From assembly GCF_016862195.1 (NCBI RefSeq), contig NZ_BOMM01000050.1, positions 205,282-269,281 of the forward strand: a stretch of 64,000 nucleotides of DNA. Reading direction: 5' to 3'. The position numbers were made by a program, and so were the translations under genes. The notes beneath the pieces were generated by a model that was not told where the DNA came from, made no database searches, and saw nothing but the letters and a program-made list of their open reading frames with translations. Shown piece after piece: positions 9,180 to 17,426 of this stretch. The stretch comes from Paractinoplanes ferrugineus. GTDB lineage: Bacteria > Actinomycetota > Actinomycetes > Mycobacteriales > Micromonosporaceae. Each line of letters opens with the position of its first letter. Within the stretch, counting starts at the first letter, position 1.

Positions 9180-9645
9180 GTCTGATTCCGGACCCGGCTT
9201 CCGGGTGATCGGGTGGCGACCCGGCGCCGGGCGCATGCTCGCCGTCACCGACGGACCGCGCTACACCGACCTGCGACGGCTGCTCTTGCAGGCGTTCGCG
9301 CCCCGCGCGCTCGCCGGCGTGGTCGACCGCGTCCGGGAGCTGATCGGTCGGCTGCTCGACGAGGGTGACCTGGTGACGCCGTGGTTCAGCTCACCCAACT
9401 TCGACGAGACGGTGTTCGCCGAACCGGATCGTTTCGACCTGGCCCGCACACCGAACAAACACCTGCCCCTCGGGTACGGGCGCCACTTCTGTCTCGGCGC
9501 CTCCCTGGGCCGGGTAGAGATCAACTCAATGCTGGAAGGCCTGCGTGACCGGGTCCGTGGGATCAACCTGACCGCGGCCGGGAAGCCGATCTACTCCAAC
9601 TTCCTGTCCGGCATGAGCAGTTTGCCGGTAGCGCTCAAACGATGA
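9180..9645 (+). pseudogene. cytochrome P450 with large internal deletion
   Basis: Two ends of a bacterial P450 are joined. The left part (about 9230-9365) reads MLAVTDGPRYTDLRRLLLQAF and APRALAGVVDRVRELI, matching the B-C helix region. It passes directly into DLVTPWFSSPNFDETVFAEP, the region just before the heme loop. The heme-binding loop is intact (LPLGYGRHFCLGASLGRVEI, about 9466-9525), with the proximal Cys. The I-helix with the acid-Thr pair and the K-helix ExxR motif are missing, a loss of about 200 residues at around 9365-9375. The frame is open across the junction, so the deletion was in frame, but the product cannot be a working P450. Confidence 0.8.
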
Positions 9646-9730
9646 GACCGGGACGAAACCAGCCGCGGAGGCACCATGTAGGCATGTCCAACTGTGCCCG
9701 CGGCAGGGCCGTCTCACCTCAGGAGGAACA

Positions 9731-10384
9731 GTGCGGGTTCTGGTGATCGACGACGACGAGGAACTGGCGCAGACGGTCGCCGTCGGCCTGCGTCGGGCCA
9801 CCATGGCCGTCGACGTCGCCTTCGATGGAGCCTCCGGCCTGGACCGCGCGCTGGTCAACGACTACGACGTGATCGTTCTCGACCGCGATTTGCCGGGGAT
9901 GCACGGCGATGAGGTGTGCGCCAGGCTGATCGCGGCGGAGAGCCGCAGCCGGGTGCTCATGCTCACCGCCGCCTCCACCACCGACGACCTCATAGACGGC
10001 CTCGGCATCGGCGCGGACGACTACCTGTCCAAGCCGTTCGATTTCCCGGTCCTCGTTGCCCGGATCGGCGCGCTTGCCCGCCGCGCGCACCCGCTGGCTC
10101 CGCCGGTGCTGCGACATGACGACATCGAGGTGAACGTGGCCCGGCGCACCGCGCAGCGTGGTCAGCGCCTGCTCGATCTGGCGCCGAAGGAGTTCGGCGT
10201 GCTTGAGCTGCTGCTCGCCGCGAAGGGCCGCACGGTGTCGGCAGAGGAACTGCTGGAACGGGTCTGGGACGAGAACGCCGATCCGTTCACCACGGCCGTC
10301 AAGATCACCATCAGTCGGCTGCGGGCAAAGCTGGGCGATCCGCCAGTGATCAGAACCGTCGCCAAGTCCGGCTACCGGATCTGA
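9731..10384 (+). CDS. OmpR-family response regulator
   Basis: This 217-residue response regulator starts at a GTG preceded by AGGAGG (9720-9725), a strong site. The receiver domain (residues 1-115) has the acid pair DDDEE, the phospho-acceptor Asp in VIVLDRDLPG (about residue 49) and the Lys in YLSKPFDFP (about 100). The C-terminal winged helix (about 125-217) ends in ISRLRAKLGDPPVIRTV and SGYRI. It lies 10 bases ahead of its histidine kinase. Response regulator/kinase pairs of this type often sit beside MacB-type ABC operons, so control of the leftward operon (8785-4838) is likely but is inference. Confidence 0.93.
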   Translation: MRVLVIDDDEELAQTVAVGLRRATMAVDVAFDGASGLDRALVNDYDVIVLDRDLPGMHGDEVCARLIAAESRSRVLMLTAASTTDDLIDGLGIGADDYLSKPFDFPVLVARIGALARRAHPLAPPVLRHDDIEVNVARRTAQRGQRLLDLAPKEFGVLELLLAAKGRTVSAEELLERVWDENADPFTTAVKITISRLRAKLGDPPVIRTVAKSGYRI

Positions 10385-10394
10385 AGGGGACACG

Positions 10395-11753
10395 ATGCGA
10401 TTCCTCGGACACCGCACCGTCCGCTTCCGCCTCACTGTGCTCTACGGCGCGCTCTTCCTGGTCTGTGGCACCATGCTCGTCGCCATCACCTACATCCTGG
10501 CCAGCCAGTTCACCCCCGACGCCTACACCAGCCGCGGGCCCAACGGCGAGACGAACGCCCTGGTGGTCAGTCCCACCAAGCCCGATTCCAATGGCTCACC
10601 GCAGTTCAGCTCGCAGGATCAGGCCGACAGCGCCACCCACAGCGAGGATGGCACCTCCGCTCAGGCGGCCGAGTTCGCCCGACGCGCCCAGGAGCTGTCC
10701 CGCGCCCAGCGCACCGATCAGCTGGACGCGCTGCTGGTGCAGTCGCTGATCGCGCTGGGGATCACGACGGTGATCGCTCTTGGCGCCGGCTGGCTGATGG
10801 CCGGCCGTCAGCTCAGCCGCCTCCAGCAGGTCACCGGCGCGGCCCGCACCATCTCGGCCAGCAACCTGCACGAGCGGCTCGCACTCGACGGCCCCCACGA
10901 CGAACTGAAAGACCTCGGGGACACCTTCGACGGACTGCTCGCGCGGCTCGAGGATTCCTTCGTCGCCCAGCGCCGGTTCATCGCCAACGTCTCGCACGAG
11001 CTACGTACCCCGCTCACCCGTCAGCGGACCGTCGCCCAGGTCGCGCTCTCCGATCCCGACGCCACCGTGGAGTCGCTGCGCGCGGCGCACGAGCGAGTCC
11101 TCGCCGCCGGACTGGAGCAGGAGCAGCTTCTCATGGCCCTGCTCAGGCTCGCGCGAGGACAGGCCGGCCTCGGTGCACGCACACCGTTCGATCTGGCCCG
11201 GCTGACCGAGGAGGTCGTGCTCAGCCGCGCTGACGAGGCGAAACGGCGGGGCCTTGAGGTCCAGGCCTCGTACGGCCCGGCCTGGGCCAGCGGCGACGTG
11301 CGTCTCACCGAAGGCATGATCGGCAACCTGGTGGACAATGCCCTGCGACACAACGTCGAAGGCGGCCACGTCGAGATCAGCACCCACGGCCGAGACGACC
11401 AGGCCGTCCTGACCGTGTCCAACACCGGCCGCCCGATCCCGGGATCCCGGGTCGAGCAGCTCTTCGAGCCGTTCGAGCGGGGCGGCGCCGACCGCGTCGG
11501 CCGCGGCGAAGGGCTCGGCCTGGGACTGTCCATCGTGCGGGCCATCGCCGATGCGCACGACGCCGACCTGGTCGCCGTTCCCCGGCCCCGCGGCGGCCTC
11601 AGGATCACGGTCGCCCTGCCAGCCGGCGGGCGATGTCGGGCCCAGTGCGGGTCCTGCCGAAGGAAACCGGTGCCGAACAGCCCAATTTCCCCACCGTGTG
11701 GACGCTGTTCGACGCGGTCGACACCGACGAACCCGCCGACATCGAGGTCATGA
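10395..11753 (+). CDS. sensor histidine kinase with an abnormal C-terminal tail
   Basis: This membrane sensor kinase is the partner of the preceding response regulator. It has two membrane helices (about residues 10-35 and 118-140) flanking a short extracellular loop, then HAMP (about 140-190). HisKA carries the phospho-His in FIANVSHELRTPLTRQR (about 197). HATPase_c has the N-box GNLVDNALRHN and the G-box GRGEGLGLGLSIVRAIADAH. The family normally ends near LRITVALP, which is reached at about 11625. The remaining 40 residues (GGRCRAQCGSCRR and onward) look like out-of-frame reading. The natural stop was probably lost close to the junction with the integrase relic at 11777. Confidence 0.88.
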   Translation: MRFLGHRTVRFRLTVLYGALFLVCGTMLVAITYILASQFTPDAYTSRGPNGETNALVVSPTKPDSNGSPQFSSQDQADSATHSEDGTSAQAAEFARRAQELSRAQRTDQLDALLVQSLIALGITTVIALGAGWLMAGRQLSRLQQVTGAARTISASNLHERLALDGPHDELKDLGDTFDGLLARLEDSFVAQRRFIANVSHELRTPLTRQRTVAQVALSDPDATVESLRAAHERVLAAGLEQEQLLMALLRLARGQAGLGARTPFDLARLTEEVVLSRADEAKRRGLEVQASYGPAWASGDVRLTEGMIGNLVDNALRHNVEGGHVEISTHGRDDQAVLTVSNTGRPIPGSRVEQLFEPFERGGADRVGRGEGLGLGLSIVRAIADAHDADLVAVPRPRGGLRITVALPAGGRCRAQCGSCRRKPVPNSPISPPCGRCSTRSTPTNPPTSRS

Positions 11754-11776
11754 CACCAGAACGGCTCGCTCATCTC

Positions 11777-12066
11777 TTACGTCACGGCGTCGACGCAGTG
11801 CTCGACCGTTTTGGTCTGTTCATCTTCTTCGATGTCGAGTTCGCGTTCCGACAGCCAGCCGGAAAGTTTGGCCGCAATGCTGCCGTCCGCGCCGATCGCG
11901 GCCTCACCGAACGCCTTACGCGCGTCGCCTTCGGCTTCTCCGCCGCCTTCTGGTCGGGAAATCCTCGCCGTTTGTGCTGGCGCCGTTTCCCGTCGTCGCC
12001 GGGCGGCAGGTCGATGACGAAGTACCACAGTGTCTTGGTCGGAGTCTGGTACGAGCCGATGGTCAC
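11777..12066 (-). pseudogene. decayed tyrosine integrase, N-terminal part only
   Basis: The frame starting at ATG 12066 reads MTIGSYQTPTKTLWYFVIDL then PPGDDGKRRQHKRRGF. This matches the Arm-type DNA-binding start of actinobacterial phage/AICE integrases (WYFxVDLPPGxDGKRRQxRRxGF). After about 50 residues the coherent reading moves to another frame (KLSGWLSERELDIEE, near 11800-11840), then stops. Core-binding and catalytic domains are absent. It reads away from the tRNA-derived att copy at 12222-12264, the same geometry as the intact integrase left of the copy at 63646, so it marks an older insertion in the same site. Confidence 0.7.
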
Positions 12067-12170
12067 TGAGCACCCCCGTGGTACCGAGTTGAGCTGCCCT
12101 CATCCACGGTAGGCCGGTCCGTGCCCACAAGATCCACTAAAGCGATCTTGGAAAGCGACGTTCGTCCATC

Positions 12171-12211
12171 AAAAAGCCGCTGACCAGGACTTTCGTCCTC
12201 GCCAACGGCTT
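12171..12211 (-). terminator. terminator hairpin behind the tRNA-derived sequence
   Basis: On the minus strand AAGCCG and following bases form a stem of about 17 pairs (one mismatch, two wobbles) closed by a small loop at GAAA, then a run of five Ts. It lies just 3' of the tRNA-Pro remnant at 12222-12264 and was probably the terminator of the original tRNA gene. Confidence 0.7.
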
Positions 12212-12221
12212 CGGATTGCTG

Positions 12222-12264
12222 GTCGGGCTGACAGGATTTGAACCTGCGACCCCTTGACCCCCAG
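12222..12264 (-). repeat. att copy 1: 3' end of tRNA-Pro(GGG)
   Basis: This 43-bp sequence, read on the minus strand, runs CTGGGGGTCAAGGGGTCGCA, then the T-arm GGTTCAAATCC, and ends in the acceptor strand TCAGCCCGAC. This is the anticodon loop with GGG, the T arm and the acceptor 3' side of a tRNA-Pro. The 5' half needed for a functional tRNA is not present on its right, although some weakly tRNA-like bases (GGCTGACAG) occur. The identical 43 bp recurs at 31795, 35215 and 63646 in the same orientation, as expected for tandem att sites of elements that integrate into this tRNA gene. Confidence 0.85.
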
Positions 12265-12637
12265 GTCGCATTACAATTTGGTTAAGCACTGTCAGCCTGT
12301 TTCTAAATGTACACGAGAGCGGACGTAACGGCACCGACGTGCCGTCCGATTTCACACATCCAGCAGAAGTTGATCAAGTTTGTGACCACGCGCGTGGCCA
12401 CGACCGATCAAGTGCGGCACGTGTTGTTTGCTTCTCGTTGTACTCTCGAAATTCTTTTGATATCGCGCCATAGTGCCGATGGGCGGCGATATCGGAGATG
12501 CGTTGAACGGTCTTCGCCAATCGGCATGCACAGCACGAAGGCAGCTTAGCGAAATGAACCCGTGGCGCCTCGTCAGCGATAGACTGTTCCGACTTTAAAA
12601 TCCTCGCCAGCCGCGTCTCTAGCCCTTGGGTAAAAAT
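12265..12637. other. element arm next to att copy 1
   Basis: There is no gene here. The first about 150 bases (12268-12420) align with the bases right of att copy 4 (63689-63845), including the shared blocks GAACGGCACCG/TAACGGCACCG, GAAGTTGATCA and ATCAAGTGCGG. An imperfect palindrome GTGACCACG-CG-CGTGGCCAC spans about 12381-12400. It is best read as an attachment-site arm. Confidence 0.5.
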
Positions 12638-15600
12638 TCAGATCATCAGCGCGAGCTCGCCGGCAACGGCTTCCGGTTCCGCGTAGCAGCGCCACGCTGG
12701 GATCCGCGCCACTTGTGTATGCGCGCCCAGGATGTCGATGAGCGCGAGAACCTTGCGCAACTTGCGCCCATCCGGGTCGCCGAGGGGATCGTCGACGACT
12801 ACGGCGATCCCGCCGTTTTGTCCGCTCACCATTAGGTCCACGACCCGTCCGGAAACAGCGACATCTCGCCGTACGGACAATCCAGCAGTCCTTAATGCAG
12901 CATGAAGCCGATCGGCTGCTTCGGGATCGGCGTCAGCAGCCACCGCTGTGAGGCCGTCGTGGTTTGCCAGCGCGGTCAGCAATCCCCTTTGTGCGGACCA
13001 CCACGAGCGGTCACCGACCACGACCAGTTCCGATCTCGCGCGGGTGATCGCGACGTTCCAGAGGTTCGTTTGGTGTACGAGCCAGCCCTTGGTGCGCTCG
13101 TGGATTCCGTGCGCACCGACGGGAGAGATGACCATGATGTCCCGCTCACTGCCTTGGAACTTGTGGATCGTCGCGCACAGCAGATTCTCCTCGAGGCCTG
13201 CTCTACGCAGAGCGGCAGCCAAATTCCGCTGTTGTGCGGTCAATGGTGTGACTACACCGATCGACGCATCTGGGTAGACGCTGCGCAAACGTCGCACCTC
13301 CGCTATGACTTCGGCAATCTCCAGGTCGTTACGGCCAGAGCCTCTCGGGCCGTAGTCGAATCTGCCGGTCACGTGATGCCACCGCACCGCCGGATCAGCC
13401 TGCACGGCGAGCCTTGCCGGGTCGGTCAGCACTGTCAAACGCCCTTGGTACACCTCCCGGTTCGGAACGTCGACGATTTCGGGATGGCACCTGTAATGCT
13501 CATCGAGAAGATAGGTGGTGCCTACCGCGGCGGCGAAAGCGTCGTACGCCGAATGCCGTCCGAAGATTAGTCGCCGGTCCCCCAGCCAGCCTGCACCCAA
13601 TCCAGCTTTGGCTTGCTCCACCGCATCATCCTGATCGTTGAGGTCGACAACCGGAGGCAACTGCCGCGGGTCACCGATGATCAGTGCGCGCTTGGCCCGA
13701 TAAAGCATGGGCAGGATTGCCGGAACAGTGCACTGCGCTGCTTCGTCGATGATCACGAGGTCGTACATACCGGCACGCGGTTGCAGCGAGCGCGCGGACA
13801 ATGCGGTCACCGCCCAGCCCGGCAGGGCCGACAGGAGCTGCGGGAAGCCGGCCCAGCTACGCGGATTGGGTTTCGCCATTTCGTCGGCGCGATCTTGGAG
13901 CAGCCGCGCCTGCGCAGCCACCCGTCGCGCGATTTGTGCCTTGAGCAGGTCCAGGCTGAGGTTAGGGCGTTCGACGGCGACCAAGTCGTTCAAGCGCCGC
14001 CAGGATTTCTGCACCTCTGGCAACGTGCTGAGGGATTTGTGTCGTTCACGCCAGCGCAACTCGAAGACTGCCCGTTCGGAGAGCAATTCGACGTCTTTCC
14101 GGTCCGTGATGCCGAATGCCCGCAGGCGCCACCGGTACCACCATCCGAACCACCGGCTGGCCAACGCGCGGTCGGTCAACTGCACCAGCTGCTCGAGTGC
14201 AGCGTTCTCTTCAGGCAGGGGTACCACGTCTGCCGTCTCCGGCTGACGCGCAATCGCCAAGTCGGCCAGATCCCGCTCCAGCAGACGGTGATCGTTCAAG
14301 GCGCGCCGCAGCCCTTCCGCCTCGTTTGCAACCAATCGCAGCTCCGATTGCGGCGTACGGTCGTCAGGCACCACGCGGCGAAGATCCTGTGGGTACGCCC
14401 GGAGGATGACGGCGAGGTGCTCCGGTTCCTGCTGACGGTGCTCCTTGTTTCCTGTACGCAGCACTAGACCTGGACCGATCAGCTCGGCGACGCGCTCCAC
14501 GACGGAGTTCACTGCCTGATTGCTGGTCGAGCCGATGAGAACGCTTTGACCTGAGGCCGTCGCCGTGGTGAGGAGCGCGGTGACCAACTGACTCTTGCCG
14601 GTGCCAGGAGGTCCCTGTGCCACCGTCATCGGCCGCGACATCGCCGACCGGATGACCTCCTCCTGCGCTTCGTTCACCGGGCTCATCGCGACGGTCAACA
14701 CGGGCGGGGGGTCTTCCTCCGCCTCCGCCGGCATGGCCGCAAGCCTGCCGAGGGCCGTGGCAGCTATCGCACCGGGGTTCTTGACCATGGCTTGTACGTC
14801 TTCAATGAGCTGACGCTCCGGGGCGTCAGCTACGTCGACGCTGTACAACATGCCCGCGTTCTGCACCCGATCGATCGGCGCGGGAAGTATCCGGCCGACC
14901 AACGCCGCCGGCTCGAGGTCGGCCAGGGGCTCCAGATCGAAGGTGGCCATGAGCAGGCTGACAACAGCGGCGAGAGACGCCGGTTGTCCCGGCACGAAGA
15001 CTTGCTCGACCCGCTGGACGAGCTCATCTGCTTCGACCTCCGACAGCTGGAGGAGATCGATCAATGCTGGGCTCGGGCGGGGCGGGAAAGAAGCATGCAG
15101 CACGTGGTCCGGGCTGACGTTCACGTCGCAGATAAGCAGCGGACCCAGGTGGACCGGCTTGCCTCGGCCGGGACGGAGAGGGACGACGGGATAGCCGTAC
15201 AGCAATCCTCGGCCTTCATCGCGTGCTCGGTCGGCGAGGGCGGCGGCCGAACCCGACAGCGACACCGGGCCCTCGCCGGAATAGACAACCTCCGGACCGG
15301 GCGGCACGGCCACGTACCGCCGCGTGTCCTTCGGGTCGACGAAGGCTTGCAGAGCGGTCGACCGTTGCATGCAAGACGTGTAGTAGCTGATCAATCTGCG
15401 CCACTGGTCCGCGTCGAAGGGCGCGTCGTCAGCAGGAGTGGTTACGACCGCCGGCCCCTGACGGACGGCTGCCTCCGATCCGGGCGCCGCGACGAGCCTG
15501 ATCGGCTCGGTCACTCCCTCGCTGGACTCCACGGGCGTGTGCTGCCGAAGTCGCGCCATCTCGGTGAACGCATAGCGCGACAGCTCGCTGGTCGTGATCC

Positions 15601-15832
15601 AGCCATCCTCGGAGGTGCTGGCCGCCGCACCGCGCAGTCCGTCGAGCAGTACCTGTGTGAAGAGTGACGGACGCTCCGGATCCTCGGCCTTGGAGGCCTT
15701 CATATGGGTGCTGGAGGTCAGATAGAAAGTCCCGCGTTCTCGTTTCCCTCGGCGCGGCTCCTGCCGGACGCCGCCTTGGAAACGATGGCGTGCGGTGAAG
15801 GCGCCGGAAAAGCAGCAGTCGAGCAAAATCAC
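12638..15832 (-). CDS. caspase C-terminal half fused to SF1 (DNA2/UPF1-like) helicase with REase-like tail
   Basis: Residues 1-115 complete a caspase-like (C14) fold, with the catalytic Cys in ILLDCCFSGAF at residues 2-12. The His half is encoded upstream in another frame. A linker (120-380) follows. The SF1 helicase then shows Walker A AQGPPGTGKSQ (about 405-415), DEAA box VIIDEAAQCTVP (about 693-704), GDPRQLPP (about 720-727), motif V HKFQGSERDIMVIS and motif VI NVAITRARSELVVVGD. The last about 90 residues look like the VSR/MTES-type restriction-endonuclease fold (VSGRVVDLMV then IAVVVDD), with Val where a catalytic Glu is usual. The ATG at 15832 is probably not the true start: translation should enter from the frame starting at 16206. 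Confidence 0.85.
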   Translation of the reverse strand: MILLDCCFSGAFTARHRFQGGVRQEPRRGKRERGTFYLTSSTHMKASKAEDPERPSLFTQVLLDGLRGAAASTSEDGWITTSELSRYAFTEMARLRQHTPVESSEGVTEPIRLVAAPGSEAAVRQGPAVVTTPADDAPFDADQWRRLISYYTSCMQRSTALQAFVDPKDTRRYVAVPPGPEVVYSGEGPVSLSGSAAALADRARDEGRGLLYGYPVVPLRPGRGKPVHLGPLLICDVNVSPDHVLHASFPPRPSPALIDLLQLSEVEADELVQRVEQVFVPGQPASLAAVVSLLMATFDLEPLADLEPAALVGRILPAPIDRVQNAGMLYSVDVADAPERQLIEDVQAMVKNPGAIAATALGRLAAMPAEAEEDPPPVLTVAMSPVNEAQEEVIRSAMSRPMTVAQGPPGTGKSQLVTALLTTATASGQSVLIGSTSNQAVNSVVERVAELIGPGLVLRTGNKEHRQQEPEHLAVILRAYPQDLRRVVPDDRTPQSELRLVANEAEGLRRALNDHRLLERDLADLAIARQPETADVVPLPEENAALEQLVQLTDRALASRWFGWWYRWRLRAFGITDRKDVELLSERAVFELRWRERHKSLSTLPEVQKSWRRLNDLVAVERPNLSLDLLKAQIARRVAAQARLLQDRADEMAKPNPRSWAGFPQLLSALPGWAVTALSARSLQPRAGMYDLVIIDEAAQCTVPAILPMLYRAKRALIIGDPRQLPPVVDLNDQDDAVEQAKAGLGAGWLGDRRLIFGRHSAYDAFAAAVGTTYLLDEHYRCHPEIVDVPNREVYQGRLTVLTDPARLAVQADPAVRWHHVTGRFDYGPRGSGRNDLEIAEVIAEVRRLRSVYPDASIGVVTPLTAQQRNLAAALRRAGLEENLLCATIHKFQGSERDIMVISPVGAHGIHERTKGWLVHQTNLWNVAITRARSELVVVGDRSWWSAQRGLLTALANHDGLTAVAADADPEAADRLHAALRTAGLSVRRDVAVSGRVVDLMVSGQNGGIAVVVDDPLGDPDGRKLRKVLALIDILGAHTQVARIPAWRCYAEPEAVAGELALMI

Positions 15833-16206
15833 CTTTTTCGAGGCGGCAGTGCTGCTGAGCAGATGCCGCAGCGTTCCATCGGTATCCAGCGCGGTCGCAT
15901 GGAGCCGCCCGGAAACGGTGTCGGCCGTCGCCAGAAAAGGGACTGCCCATCTTGGTGCAGCACACCGTGGCCTGAGTAGTAGAGCAGCGCGGTGTCGTCT
16001 TTCCGCCGACTGCCGTAGAACTCCTCGAGAATTTGCACCATGTGACTCAAGGGCAGATCGAATTCAGGCCGGACGGTGTCGAACTCCCCAGCGTCGTCAA
16101 GCACTGCCTTCAGCTGCAACACGTCCTGACGCACCGACGGCAGCGGCGCCAACTCGGGGTCGAGATGGCAGGTGACCGTGCCGAGCAACAGCGCATGCCT
16201 AGCCAT
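15829..16206 (-). CDS. caspase-like protease N-terminal half, frameshifted before the Cys
   Basis: Residues 1 to about 90 form the front of a caspase-like peptidase: MARHALLLGTVTCHLDPELA, then DVLQLKAVLDDAGEFDTV, and the catalytic His in LLYYSGHGVLHQDGQSL. Coherent reading ends at the Q-S-L-F codons. From there the -1 frame gives LATADTVSGRLHATALDTDG and then the Cys motif ILLDCCFSGA of the following gene. The switch is at a run of four T after CCC on the coding strand (near 15933-15940). The start at 16206 overlaps the stop of the EACC1-like gene by eight bases. Either a ribosomal frameshift makes one caspase-helicase protein of about 1150 residues, or a single base loss has broken it. Confidence 0.8.
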   Translation of the reverse strand: MARHALLLGTVTCHLDPELAPLPSVRQDVLQLKAVLDDAGEFDTVRPEFDLPLSHMVQILEEFYGSRRKDDTALLYYSGHGVLHQDGQSLFWRRPTPFPGGSMRPRWIPMERCGICSAALPPRKR

Positions 16207-16582
16207 CGCCGTGCCGCTCGATAGCGGTCTGAACGGCCTTGATCAATTCCGCTGTCTCCTTGCGCGAGGGCCGGTCGATCGTGAACTCGATGTCACCCAC
16301 CCGCAGATGGGCGCGCCGCCCGGTGTTGCGCTGCAGAAACCCCACGATGACGTCGGCAAGAGCCTGCAGATATCCGGGATCCGCGGTCGCCAGGACGGCA
16401 ACGGCCCCGGCAACCAGTTCGGCGACACCTTTGTCACCCGCCCCACGACCGGCTTGAGGGATCCGCTCCACCTCACCGACCTCGCGAAGGTCGTCCGCCA
16501 GTTCCTCGGTCACCTGGTCGAGAATGAAGTCGTCGTCGTCCGGCAGTGACCCGACGCCGACCACCATGCGGGCCTGCTGCAT
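16199..16582 (-). CDS. EACC1-like effector-associated constant component
   Basis: This 127-residue protein is preceded by GGAGGAG eight bases before the ATG. Its layout matches the small EACC1 adaptor family described for NTP-dependent conflict systems of actinobacteria. An acidic beta-rich start (DDDDFILDQVTEELADDLRE) is followed by an Ala/Val/Gly-rich helix (ELVAGAVAVLATADPGYLQA) and LADVIVGFLQRN, then a beta region (RAHLRVGDIEFTIDRP) and a final helix (TAELIKAVQTAI). EACC1 proteins are coded beside caspase-like or trypsin-like proteases and couple them to an effector. Here the caspase gene follows with an overlap. The family call is from resemblance and context. Confidence 0.65.
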   Translation of the reverse strand: MQQARMVVGVGSLPDDDDFILDQVTEELADDLREVGEVERIPQAGRGAGDKGVAELVAGAVAVLATADPGYLQALADVIVGFLQRNTGRRAHLRVGDIEFTIDRPSRKETAELIKAVQTAIERHGDG

Positions 16583-16701
16583 GCAGCTCTCCTCCGTCGT
16601 CTGTCAATCGAAGTTACAAAGAGCTCATCATCGATCGGTGCGACTGTCGGATATCTGCGTTCTTGTTGCTGGGGGTCGCGTACGTCTTCGGAAGACGTGC
16701 C
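16583..16701. promoter_or_regulatory. short intergenic region upstream of the EACC1-caspase operon
   Basis: This probably holds the promoter of the leftward EACC1-caspase-helicase operon. The only site clearly seen is the ribosome binding site GGAGGAG at about 16589-16596. Confidence 0.4.
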
Positions 16702-17130
16702 TTACTCGTTGACACAATGGACGACGTGACGTGACGTATCCAAGAGTGCCGTTACACCGTGGCTATCCAGGTGCTTCAACACCTCGGAGTGCGGAGCTTC
16801 AGGGACTGCGTAGCGAGCTTTCTGGCCGATCACGTCCATGCCGCGGGCGATAATACGAACCGGCTGCGCCGCCACCGCCTCCACCACGTCGTCGAAGACG
16901 CCGATCCGCGCCCGAGGTGGCACGCCCTTCCATGATTTCGCTGCGTGGAAGATCTCATGCCCATGCAATTCGACTTCGGGACCCGCGGGCAGGCCATAGG
17001 CGCGGGCAGCGTCCGCCGCAACTTGATCAAGCTGCGCGGTCAGGGCCGCCGCGGCCGGCCCGTCGAGCAAAAGAGCCGCCATCGTGTACCAGTCGTCAGT
17101 AAAGGACTCATCGACGTAGGTGAGAAGCAC
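16702..17130 (-). CDS. DUF3800 protein, C-terminally clipped
   Basis: The protein opens with the diagnostic DUF3800 start, VLLTYVDESFTDDWYTMAAL, placing the conserved D-E-S near residue 8. It continues with ELHGHEIFHAAKSWKGVPP (the conserved HGxE element) and RARIGVFDDVVEAVA. The family is an RNase H-like/nuclease-associated group common in defence islands. A GTG start at 17130 is preferred because it puts the YVDES motif at the very N-terminus; upstream in-frame ATGs would add non-conserved residues. The usual second half (with the late acidic residues) is missing: reading degrades after EVLKHL and stops at 16702, so the product is likely inactive. Confidence 0.6.
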   Translation of the reverse strand: MLLTYVDESFTDDWYTMAALLLDGPAAAALTAQLDQVAADAARAYGLPAGPEVELHGHEIFHAAKSWKGVPPRARIGVFDDVVEAVAAQPVRIIARGMDVIGQKARYAVPEAPHSEVLKHLDSHGVTALLDTSRHVVHCVNE

Positions 17131-17426
17131 TGCGTCGTTACCCCCGCAGGAGTACTGACGCGGATCGAGCGTTAAGCACTCTTCCTCCAAGGACGTCGCC
17201 GAAACAGACGACAGCCGAGTCCAATGTCGAGACTCACCGTAGACCGAAGCCATCAGAATGGACCACTCACGGCAAGGCATGGCCCCGGGACCCCTTCGCA
17301 CGAGCGGATCTATCGACATGCCCTGGCGGCAGTCGTCCTGTATTGCATCTGCAAAGCGGTCAAGTGCGGGAAGCGCAAAAGCAAACTAACGGACATGCAG
17401 GTCACGACCGAGAACCGCTATGTCCG
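17131..17426. other. intergenic stretch, nothing recognised
   Basis: This is noncoding sequence between the DUF3800 gene (leftward) and the IS5-type element. It presumably holds the DUF3800 promoter. Confidence 0.4.

Noticed and set aside
12222..12300. A functional tRNA gene at att copy 1
   Set aside because: Only the 3' 43 bases fit tRNA-Pro. The bases to the right have a partial acceptor-like GGCTGACAG but no matching D arm or anticodon stem, and they align with the arm at 63689 instead.
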